Shown here: positions 28,757 through 36,955 of the stretch, piece after piece | How positions within the stretch are numbered: the stretch's first letter is position 1 | Layout of the letters: each line of letters starts with the position of its first letter | NCBI GenBank assembly: GCA_004020875.1 | Contig: SAPZ01000005.1 | Location: forward strand, 1 to 64,000 | Reading direction: 5' to 3' | From: Mesorhizobium sp. | Lineage (GTDB): Bacteria; Pseudomonadota; Alphaproteobacteria; Rhizobiales; Rhizobiaceae | DNA: 64,000 bases | Program-made: the position numbers and the translations under genes | The notes under the pieces: generated by a model | Told to the model about the DNA's origin: nothing | Database searches by the model: none | The model's input: the letters and a program-made list of their open reading frames with translations, nothing else

Positions 28757-29546
28757 CGACGAGGCTATGCTGGGCGTCTTCGAACGCCTGGCGCTGGAAG
28801 CAGGCCGCGAAGTGATGCGCGTCTTCCATGATGGCTGCGCCGTCGACAGCAAGGCGGACGCTTCGCCGGTGACGGAAGCCGACCGCGAAAGCGAGAAGAT
28901 CATCCTTGCCGGCCTGCGTGCCGCCTATCCGGATATCCCATGCGTGGCCGAGGAAGAGGTGGCGGCGGGCATCGCCACGCCCGACCTCGACGGCGCATTC
29001 TTCCTGATCGATCCGCTCGACGGCACCAAGGAATTCGTCAATCGTCGCACTGATTTCACCGTCAACATCGCGCTGGTGCGCCATGGCGTGCCTGAGGTGG
29101 GCGTTGTTTACGCGCCCTGCACCGGACGCTTCTTCAGTGGACGGCCTGGCAGGGCCGAGGCATTGGAGATCGATGCCGGGTACCGCATTGCCGGCCGGCG
29201 GCAGATCACGGTGCGGCAAGCCGCCAAGCCCCTCGCCGTCGTTGCCAGCCGCTCGCACAACACGCCAGAGACCGAGGCTTTCATCCGCGATCTTGGCGCG
29301 GCCGAGATCGTCTCCATCGGCTCATCGCTGAAATTCTGCCTGCTCGCAGCGGCGGAAGCCGACGTCTATCCGCGCTTCGGCCGCACTATGGAGTGGGACA
29401 CGGCGGCCGGAGACGCGGTGCTGCGCGCCGCCGGCGGCATGACGCGCACACTGGATGGCGAACCGCTTACCTACGGCAAGCGCAATCAGACGAGCGACAG
29501 CGATTTTGCGAACCCGCATTTCATCGCGACGGGGAAGCGCGCGTAG
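28740..29546 (+). CDS. cysQ: 3'(2'),5'-bisphosphate nucleotidase
   Basis: A 268-residue inositol-monophosphatase-fold enzyme. Metal-binding DPLDGT is at residues 91-96, an EEE run at 71-73, and '[16 protein letters not shown]' near 220. It hydrolyses PAP, the by-product of PAPS use, and prevents inhibition of PAPS-dependent enzymes. ATG 28740 lies 17 bp inside the cysNC end; a GTG at 28713 is an alternative. It is the third gene of the operon and is convergent with the aminotransferase gene. Confidence 0.93.
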   Translation: MAAVSDDEAMLGVFERLALEAGREVMRVFHDGCAVDSKADASPVTEADRESEKIILAGLRAAYPDIPCVAEEEVAAGIATPDLDGAFFLIDPLDGTKEFVNRRTDFTVNIALVRHGVPEVGVVYAPCTGRFFSGRPGRAEALEIDAGYRIAGRRQITVRQAAKPLAVVASRSHNTPETEAFIRDLGAAEIVSIGSSLKFCLLAAAEADVYPRFGRTMEWDTAAGDAVLRAAGGMTRTLDGEPLTYGKRNQTSDSDFANPHFIATGKRA

Positions 29547-29591
29547 CGCAGCGTCGCGAATTACCGATGCTGGCCCGCCGACCTTTCGGCT

Positions 29592-30734
29592 TTAAGCAGC
29601 TGCCACATGCGCCGAGTTCGATCCGATATAATTGCGGATCGTCTCGATGATGCGGTCCTGGTCGGCTTCGCTGAGATAGGCGTGCATCGGCAGGCAGAGG
29701 ATCTGCTTCGGCAGTTCTTCCGAGACAGCAAGGCCGGTCGGCGTACGCGGATAGTCCTTGTAGGCCACCTGCTCATGCAGCGGCTTCACATAATAGATCA
29801 CCGAAGGAATGCCTTTTTCGCCGAGATGAGCCTTGAGCCCGTCGCGCTTCGGGGTCTCGATCGCATATTGCGCCCAGGCAGAGCGGCCGTGGCCGAGATT
29901 GCGTGATGCCTTGACGATGTCGCCGAGGCCCTTGGCATAACGGTCGGCAACCATGTGCCGGGCCATCATCTCCTCTTCGAGGATGGCAAGCTTCTCGATC
30001 AGGATCGCCGCCTGCAGTGTGTCGAGACGCGAATTGATGCCGACGCGGACGTTGTCGTACTGCGTCTCTCCCTTGCCGTGAAAGGCGAAGGAACGGAGCT
30101 TGTCGGCCAGCGCGCCGTCATTGGTGAACATCGCGCCGCCGTCACCGTAACAGCCAAGGGGCTTCGCCGGATAAAAGCTGGTCGAGCCGACATGGCCGAA
30201 GGCGCCGCACATGGTGCCGTCGGCGGAACCGCCCATCGACTGCGCGGCGTCCTCGATCACCAGGAGGTTCTCGCGCTTGGCGATCGTCATGATCGCCTCA
30301 TAGTCGGCTGCAAGGCCGAACAGATCGACCGGGATGATCGCCTTCGGCTTGAGGCGACCTTCCTTCTTGATCATCTCGATCGCCGCCTCGAGGCTGGCGA
30401 TATCGATGTTGTACGTATCGCGGTCGACGTCGACGAAGACCGGCTCGGCCTTGGCCAGCGCCACCACTTCGGCGGTCGCGGCGAAGGTGAAGCTCGGCAC
30501 GATCACCGCGTCGCCGGGGCCCACGCCGGCGGCAAACAACGGCAGGAGCAGCGCATCGGTGCCGTTGGCACAGGCCACGACATGCTTGACCCCGATATAG
30601 GCCGCGAGCTTGTTCTCGAATTCGGTGACCTGCGGCCCGAGGATATAGCGGCCGTCCTCGACGACGTGGTCGATTGCGGCCTTCAGCCGGTCGCGGATTC
30701 GTTCGCGCTGCGCGCCAAGATCGATGAACTGCAT
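29592..30734 (-). CDS. DegT/DnrJ/EryC1-family nucleotide-sugar aminotransferase (WbpE-like)
   Basis: A 380-residue PLP enzyme. The Schiff-base lysine is K191 in SFYPAKPLG, with EDAAQSMG and VGINSRLDTLQAAIL conserved. The sequence reads closely like WbpE, which transaminates a UDP-3-keto-GlcNAcA, but the WbpA/B/D partners are not in this window, and QdtB/FdtB-type activity on a dTDP sugar is also possible. ATG 30734 (MQFIDLGAQ) is the family N terminus; 23 upstream in-frame residues are excluded. It is monocistronic here, with about 240 bp of upstream DNA lacking genes. Confidence 0.88.
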   Translation of the reverse strand: MQFIDLGAQRERIRDRLKAAIDHVVEDGRYILGPQVTEFENKLAAYIGVKHVVACANGTDALLLPLFAAGVGPGDAVIVPSFTFAATAEVVALAKAEPVFVDVDRDTYNIDIASLEAAIEMIKKEGRLKPKAIIPVDLFGLAADYEAIMTIAKRENLLVIEDAAQSMGGSADGTMCGAFGHVGSTSFYPAKPLGCYGDGGAMFTNDGALADKLRSFAFHGKGETQYDNVRVGINSRLDTLQAAILIEKLAILEEEMMARHMVADRYAKGLGDIVKASRNLGHGRSAWAQYAIETPKRDGLKAHLGEKGIPSVIYYVKPLHEQVAYKDYPRTPTGLAVSEELPKQILCLPMHAYLSEADQDRIIETIRNYIGSNSAHVAAA

Positions 30735-30974
30735 GTCGGCCTCGAATGCCAATAAAATCGGCCCGCTGGTATCAGACTTGACGCGGTTGAGAAAGCCGAC
30801 CACGGCGAGGGCGACTTGCCTGTGTGTCGCAGCCTGTTACCGCTTTTGCCGGCGCAATGCCCGAAAAAGCCGGAAATCCCTGCTTTGCGAGGCGCTTGCG
30901 GCCTCTCTTATCGCGGCACCCCGTTGCCGGGAAACATAAAGTGATCGGCCGGGAAGGGCGATCCGGCAGGCGGA

Positions 30975-31898
30975 TCAGGCGATTTCGTGCCGCCATGGCG
31001 GGTTGGCGCCGGCCCGTGACACCGTTACCGCTGCCGCCTTGGCGCCGAGTTCCAGCGCCTTGCGGATGGCGTCTTCGGACAGGCTGCCGATCGCCGCCTT
31101 GGTGAGCAGGCCCTGCTCATGCAGCGAGGCCAGGATGCCGGCATTGAACGTATCGCCGGCCCCGACCGTGTCGACCACCTTGACCTTCTGCGGCGTGACC
31201 GTGACCTTGTGCGCCTTGCTGTAGCCGACCGCGCCTTCGCTGCCATGGGTGACGACGATCAGCTTCGGACCGCGATCCAGCCAATTGCGCACGACATCCT
31301 CATGCGAGCCCGCCTCGTCGAACCATTTCAGGTCCTCATCCGAGAGTTTCACGATGTCGGCCATCGCCATCATCTCGCGGATGCGCCGCAGATGCTTGGC
31401 CTTGTCCGGGATGAAATTCGGCCGGATGTTCGGGTCGAGCATCATCACGCGGCTTTCGTGCTCGCGCCGCATGAACTCCTCATAGGCCGATCCCGCCGGC
31501 TCCGAGATCAGGCTGATGGCGCCGAACAGCATCGCCTCGATCTCCGCGCCGAGCTTCGGCAGGTCCTCGATGGTCAGCATGCGCCCGGCGGTGTTCTCGT
31601 CATAGAAGGTGTAGGTCGCCTGGCCGTTGGTGAGTCGCACGAAGGCGAGCGTGGTCGGACGCGGCGAGGTGTGGGCATAGGTGGAGCTCACCTTGCTGGC
31701 GCCGAGCGCGTCGCGCAGCTGGCCGCCGAACAGGTCGGAGGAGAGGCCCGAGAAGAAGCCCGCCGGTGCGCCTAGCCGGCCGAGCGCGACCGCCGAATTG
31801 AACACCGCGCCGCCGACATAGGGTGCGAAGGCGGCTTCGCCTTCCGTCGTGATGCGCGGCAGCATGTCGATCAGGGCTTCGCCACAGCAAAGGATCAT
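30975..31898 (-). CDS. PfkB-family sugar kinase (fructokinase-like)
   Basis: A 307-residue ribokinase-fold kinase. It has the N-terminal GG region 'VGGAVFNSAVALGRLG' and the C-terminal ATP/anion-hole signature DTVGAGDTFNAG (around residue 245). It probably phosphorylates fructose imported by the divergent FrcBCA transporter. The start overlaps the RbsD/FucU stop by 4 bp. In Sinorhizobium the frc operon carries a kinase (frcK) on the same strand; here the kinase is in the divergent arm with the regulator. Confidence 0.9.
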   Translation of the reverse strand: MILCCGEALIDMLPRITTEGEAAFAPYVGGAVFNSAVALGRLGAPAGFFSGLSSDLFGGQLRDALGASKVSSTYAHTSPRPTTLAFVRLTNGQATYTFYDENTAGRMLTIEDLPKLGAEIEAMLFGAISLISEPAGSAYEEFMRREHESRVMMLDPNIRPNFIPDKAKHLRRIREMMAMADIVKLSDEDLKWFDEAGSHEDVVRNWLDRGPKLIVVTHGSEGAVGYSKAHKVTVTPQKVKVVDTVGAGDTFNAGILASLHEQGLLTKAAIGSLSEDAIRKALELGAKAAAVTVSRAGANPPWRHEIA

Positions 31899-32341
31899 GT
31901 CGTCTTGGTCTCCGGCGGATGGATCACGCCCTTGCGGATGATGATGTTGGCAAAGAGCCTGGGTTCGCTGGTCGCTACGATCGCATGCGCGGCCTTGACG
32001 CGTGCATAGAAGTCAGGTCCGGCCAGCGCAACCACCTTGTGGCCCGGCGCGCGTTTGGCGCAAACCGCTTCCATCTCGCGATGCACAGGGTCGGCCAGCG
32101 CCGGGTCGCCCTTGACCGAGGCGCGGAACAGCGCTTCCGGCACCGCCTCGTCCACCGGCAGCACGCTGAGCACGGCGTCAAGCACCGGGATGATATAGTG
32201 GCCATCCACGCGGATCAGCCGCCGCGCCTGTTCCTCGGCCGGATAATTGCCGTCGACGATGGCGATCTCGTCGCCATGGCCCATTGCCCTGAGCGTCGCC
32301 AGGAACTGCGGCCCAAGCAGCGAAGGGATACCGATCAGCAT
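31895..32341 (-). CDS. RbsD/FucU-family sugar mutarotase
   Basis: A 148-residue protein starting MLIGIPSLLGPQFLATLRAM. The family histidine is in MGHGDEIAI, followed by DGNYPAE. It interconverts sugar anomers (pyranose forms of fucose, ribose or fructose) for transport or phosphorylation. The true start is ATG 32341, 2 bp after the ROK gene stop; upstream in-frame codons run inside the ROK gene in another frame. It is the middle gene of ROK-mutarotase-kinase. Confidence 0.88.
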   Translation of the reverse strand: MLIGIPSLLGPQFLATLRAMGHGDEIAIVDGNYPAEEQARRLIRVDGHYIIPVLDAVLSVLPVDEAVPEALFRASVKGDPALADPVHREMEAVCAKRAPGHKVVALAGPDFYARVKAAHAIVATSEPRLFANIIIRKGVIHPPETKTT

Positions 32342-32343
32342 GG

Positions 32344-33567
32344 TCAGGCGCCTCCGGAGGTGTTGGGTCCGATCAGGAATCGCTCGGAAAGCGGCAGGCT
32401 GGCGCCACCCAGCGCCCGCGCATGGATGCCCACAGTGCCCTCGCGCACGAAGGGCAGCTTCAGTCCCTCGGCGTCGATGTCGGAAATGGCTTGCCGGATT
32501 GCCTCGACAAGACGGCGCCGCACGTCGAGCGGCATCCAGCCGTCGATCACCGCCGCTTCGAAATCGATGACGGACGAGGCCGCGACGATGGCGTAGGCAA
32601 GCGCGCGCGAGGCGTTGGCGATCCATTCGTCGAGTTCGGCGCCGATGTCGCCCCATTCCTGCGGCGAGGTCCAAAGATAGGAGCCGTCGATCCCCTTGGC
32701 GGAAAGCGCCTTCTCGAGCATCGCAATCGAGGCGACGTCGATGAGCTGCGTCGGCTTGCCGTCCGGCCCCGGCACCGGCATCGATCCAAGCGCGCCGGCG
32801 TTTCCCTTCGGCCCGCTGTAAAGACGGCCGTTAAGAACGATGCCGCCGCCGGCAAAGGCGCCGATATAGAAATAGACGAAGTCGCGCGCCGCGCCCGCTT
32901 GGCCGAAGACAAGCTCGGCGCCACAGGCCGAGGTCGCGTCATTCTGCAGGTAGACGGGGAACTCGCACTGCGCCTGGATGTCGGCGCGGATGTCGCGATG
33001 GCGCCATTCCTCCATGACGTCGCGTGGCGCGCCGGCCGTGTCGGCCCAGTTCCACAGTTCGAACGGCATGGCGATGCCGAGCCCGGCGATGCGTTTGTCC
33101 TGCGCCGACGTCAGTTCGCCGCGCATTTTCTTGATGCCCTCAGTGACGAATTCCACGGTCTCGCGCGGCGCGGGATAGCGGTAGGAATGCTGCAGCATCG
33201 CGCGCACATTGCCGAGAAAGTCGATCAGCACCAGCTCGGCGCTGCGCCGGCCGATCTTGAGGCCAATGAAGAAGGCGCCTTCCGGGTTGAGCGCCATTGG
33301 AATCGAGGGCTGGCCGATCTTGCCGCGCAGGGGCGCCTGGCGCACGAGCAGCTTGTCTTGCTCGAGCTCGCGCATGATCACCGACACCGTCTGCGCCGAC
33401 AGCCCGGTCATGCGCGCGATATCGGATTTGGCCAGACTGCCATGCTGGCGCACCAGGGACAGCACCAACCGCTCGTTGTGGTCGCGCATACCGCTTTGGT
33501 TGGTGCCGCGATGCAGCCGGCTCTCCAAAGCCTCGGGCGAACCGTGCCTCGCAATGCCGGTCTCCAC
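32344..33567 (-). CDS. ROK-family transcriptional repressor
   Basis: A 407-residue regulator: a winged HTH at about 33-75 (HGSLAKSDIARMTGLSAQTVS), then a ROK sugar-kinase-like domain with 'IGAFAGGGIVLNG' and 'NAGALGSMPV'. The zinc-site CxCGxxGC cluster of catalytic ROK kinases is not seen, as usual for repressors. GTG 33567 is chosen for GGAGGAAG six bases upstream; ATG-led extensions upstream would run through the promoter. It probably controls the divergent frcBCA genes and its own operon through the inverted repeat at 33630-33665. Confidence 0.88.
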   Translation of the reverse strand: METGIARHGSPEALESRLHRGTNQSGMRDHNERLVLSLVRQHGSLAKSDIARMTGLSAQTVSVIMRELEQDKLLVRQAPLRGKIGQPSIPMALNPEGAFFIGLKIGRRSAELVLIDFLGNVRAMLQHSYRYPAPRETVEFVTEGIKKMRGELTSAQDKRIAGLGIAMPFELWNWADTAGAPRDVMEEWRHRDIRADIQAQCEFPVYLQNDATSACGAELVFGQAGAARDFVYFYIGAFAGGGIVLNGRLYSGPKGNAGALGSMPVPGPDGKPTQLIDVASIAMLEKALSAKGIDGSYLWTSPQEWGDIGAELDEWIANASRALAYAIVAASSVIDFEAAVIDGWMPLDVRRRLVEAIRQAISDIDAEGLKLPFVREGTVGIHARALGGASLPLSERFLIGPNTSGGA

Positions 33568-33629
33568 CCTCTTCCTCCCGTTGTTTCCCCGCGATGCTTT
33601 TCGTTCAGAATGAGTGAACGACGCAAGAG

Positions 33630-33665
33630 TGTCAATAATAAATAAGAGTGATTTAATTATTGACA
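33630..33665. promoter_or_regulatory. divergent promoters with palindromic operator
   Basis: Perfect 10-bp arms (TGTCAATAAT at 33630-33639, ATTATTGACA at 33656-33665) separated by 16 AT-rich bases. Each arm contains a TTGACA -35 box pointing outward, one for frcBCA and one for the ROK operon; the leftward one is followed after 17 nt by CATTCT. A dimer on this dyad would block both promoters. Confidence 0.65.
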
Positions 33666-33773
33666 GCCGATCTGTCCTGGTGTTTTTTGAGGTGTGTCCA
33701 CGCTGGGAGAAAGGTGGATGCGCTTGAGACGCCGGGTGGCCGGCGTCCGCAACAGTTCCATTGGGAGGAAATC

Positions 33774-34808
33774 GTGACCAAGAAATCACTGCTGAAGTCT
33801 ACCGTGTTTGCGGCTGCAGGCTTGGGCCTGATGGCGTTCGCTTCGTCGGCATCGGCCGCCGGCGTCGGCGCCTGCCTGATCACCAAGACCGACACCAACC
33901 CCTTCTTCGTCAAGATGAAGGAAGGCGCGACCGCCAAGGCCAAGGAACTCGGTGTCGACCTCAAGACCTATGCCGGCAAGATCGACGGTGACAGCGAAAG
34001 CCAGGTGGCGGCGATCGAGAGCTGCATCGCAGACGGCGCCAAGGGCATCCTGATCACGGCGTCCGACACCAAGGGCATCGTGCCGACGGTGAAGAAGGCG
34101 CGTGACGCCGGCCTGCTGGTGATCGCGCTCGACACGCCGCTCGATCCCATCGACGCGGCCGACGCCACCTTCGCCACTGACAACCTCGAAGCCGGCAAGC
34201 TGATCGGCGCCTGGGCCGCAGCCACGCTCGGCGACAAAGCCAAGGACGCCAAGATCGGCTTCCTCGATCTCACCCCCTCGCAGCCGACCGTCGACGTTCT
34301 GCGCGACCAGGGCTTCATGATGGGCTACGGCATTGACGTGAAGGATCCCAACAAGATCGGCGACGAGACCGATCCGCGCATCGTCGGCCACGACGTGACC
34401 AACGGCAACGAGGAAGGCGGCCGCAAGGCGATGGAGAACCTTCTCCAGAAGGACAACACCATCAACGTCATCCACACCATCAACGAGCCTGCCGCCGTCG
34501 GCGCCTATCAGGCGCTCAAGGCCGTCGGCCTCGAAAAGCAGGTGCTGATCGTCTCGGTGGACGGCGGCTGCCCGGGCGTGAAGTCGGTTGCCGAAGGCGT
34601 GATCGGCGCCACCTCGCAGCAATATCCGTTGCAGATGGCGGCGCTCGGCATCGAGGCCATCGCCAAATATGCCAAGGACGGCACCAAGCCGAAGCCGACC
34701 GAGGGCAAGAACTTCTTCGACACCGGCGTCAACCTCGTGACCGACAAGCCGGCCAAAGGCGTGAAGTCCATCGATACCAAGGAAGGCCTGGCCAAGTGCT
34801 GGGGCTGA
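33774..34808 (+). CDS. frcB: fructose-type ABC transporter substrate-binding protein
   Basis: A 344-residue periplasmic sugar-binding protein of the type I (RbsB-like) fold. The signal peptide is MTKKSLL...ASSASA, with cleavage near residue 27-28; the mature protein starts [18 protein letters not shown]. It matches the rhizobial FrcB group for fructose, ribose and mannose. Start is GTG 33774 after GGGAGGAA. A strong 11-bp hairpin follows the stop, as common for abundant binding proteins. First gene of frcB-frcC-frcA. Confidence 0.92.
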   Translation: MTKKSLLKSTVFAAAGLGLMAFASSASAAGVGACLITKTDTNPFFVKMKEGATAKAKELGVDLKTYAGKIDGDSESQVAAIESCIADGAKGILITASDTKGIVPTVKKARDAGLLVIALDTPLDPIDAADATFATDNLEAGKLIGAWAAATLGDKAKDAKIGFLDLTPSQPTVDVLRDQGFMMGYGIDVKDPNKIGDETDPRIVGHDVTNGNEEGGRKAMENLLQKDNTINVIHTINEPAAVGAYQALKAVGLEKQVLIVSVDGGCPGVKSVAEGVIGATSQQYPLQMAALGIEAIAKYAKDGTKPKPTEGKNFFDTGVNLVTDKPAKGVKSIDTKEGLAKCWG

Positions 34809-34831
34809 TGCCCACCTGAGCGAACGAACCT

Positions 34832-34860
34832 TGCGGCTGGGGGCTTGATCCCCAGCCGCA
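34832..34860 (+). terminator. hairpin between frcB and frcC
   Basis: TGCGGCTGGGG (34832-34842) pairs perfectly with CCCCAGCCGCA (34850-34860) around a 7-nt loop, 24 nt after the frcB stop. There is no T tract, so it is more likely an mRNA-stabilising or attenuating hairpin raising binding-protein levels over permease than a full terminator. Confidence 0.7.
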
Positions 34861-34966
34861 TCGGGTGGACGATGCATTTTCGTAAGCGCTGACAAGCCCG
34901 GCGACAGACCGGAATGCGTAAACGCGGCACGGAGCCATGACGAAGTTCCGTGAGACGGGAGGAGAT

Positions 34967-36031
34967 ATGTCTCAAATCCAGGAATTCGAGAAGGTTCTCT
35001 CGGGCAGCGATACCAGCGTCGCCGCCTTCGAGGAGCACGGCAAATCCTTTGTGAAGCGCGCCCAGCATTTCCTGCATTCCACGCCGGCGGCGGTGCCGCT
35101 GATCGTGCTGGTGCTGTCGATCATCATCTTCGGCATCGCTATCGGCGGGCGCTTCTTTTCGTCCTACACGCTGACGCTGATCCTGCAGCAGATCGCCATC
35201 GTCGGCATCCTGGGCGCTGCCCAGACGCTGGTCATCCTGACCGCCGGCATCGACCTTTCGATCGGCGTGATCATGGTGATCTCGGCCGTGATCATGGGCA
35301 ACTGCGCCATCACCTACGGCATGCCGACCATCCTGGCCGTGCTGGTCGGGCTTGCCGCCGGCGCGGCCTGCGGCCTGCTCAACGGCCTGCTCGTCGCCTA
35401 CATGAAGCTGCCGCCTTTCATTGTCACGCTCGGCACCTGGAACATCGTCATGGCGACGAATTTCATCTATTCGGCCAATGAGACGATCCGCGACGCCGAT
35501 GTCGACGCCCAGGCGCCGCTGCTGCATTTCTTCGCCCTGAGCTTCAGGGTCGGTTCGGCCGTGCTGACGGCCGGCGTCATCGCCATGGTGCTGCTGGTGA
35601 TGCTGCTCTGGTATGTGCTGAACCACACCGCCTGGGGCCGCCATGTCTATGCCGTTGGCGACGATCCCGAAGCGGCCAAGCTTTCCGGTATCCAGACCAA
35701 GAAGGTGCTGATGGCCGTCTACACGCTTGCCGGCCTGATCGCCGCCTTCGCGGCCTGGGTCTCGATCGGCCGCAACGGCTCGATCTCGCCGTCCGCCGCC
35801 GTCACCGACTACAATCTGCAGGCCATCACCGCAACGGTGATCGGCGGCATCTCGCTCTTTGGCGGCCGCGGCTCGATCCTCGGCACGCTGTTCGGCGCCA
35901 TGATCGTCGGCGTCGTCTCGATGGGTCTCAACATGCTGGGCGCCGATCCGCAATGGAAAGTCCTGCTCACCGGCGTGCTGATCATCGGCGCCGTCGCGGT
36001 CGACCAGTGGATCAGAAAGGTTTCGGTGTAA
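34967..36031 (+). CDS. frcC: fructose-type ABC transporter permease
   Basis: A 354-residue BPD_transp_2/RbsC-type permease with 8-10 membrane helices and 'GAAQTLVILTAGIDLSIG' and 'GGISLFGGRGSILGTLFGA' motifs. ATG 34967 is chosen because GGGAGGAG lies just upstream; ATG 34937 has no such site. It forms the channel for FrcB-delivered sugar. The gene is separated from frcB by 158 bp containing the hairpin and is 2 bp from frcA. Confidence 0.92.
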   Translation: MSQIQEFEKVLSGSDTSVAAFEEHGKSFVKRAQHFLHSTPAAVPLIVLVLSIIIFGIAIGGRFFSSYTLTLILQQIAIVGILGAAQTLVILTAGIDLSIGVIMVISAVIMGNCAITYGMPTILAVLVGLAAGAACGLLNGLLVAYMKLPPFIVTLGTWNIVMATNFIYSANETIRDADVDAQAPLLHFFALSFRVGSAVLTAGVIAMVLLVMLLWYVLNHTAWGRHVYAVGDDPEAAKLSGIQTKKVLMAVYTLAGLIAAFAAWVSIGRNGSISPSAAVTDYNLQAITATVIGGISLFGGRGSILGTLFGAMIVGVVSMGLNMLGADPQWKVLLTGVLIIGAVAVDQWIRKVSV

Positions 36032-36033
36032 TT

Positions 36034-36816
<783 letters not shown>

Positions 36817-36955
36817 TCTCCAGGAACAATCAATTGCGGAAGGCGGGCCGACGTCTCGATCGCTAAATCGATTGAACGCATGCTGCAATGCGATAGGATG
36901 GGCTGGGAGGAACGGCGAAAGCCGCTATGATCAGGCCAAATGAACGAGAGGCGAA

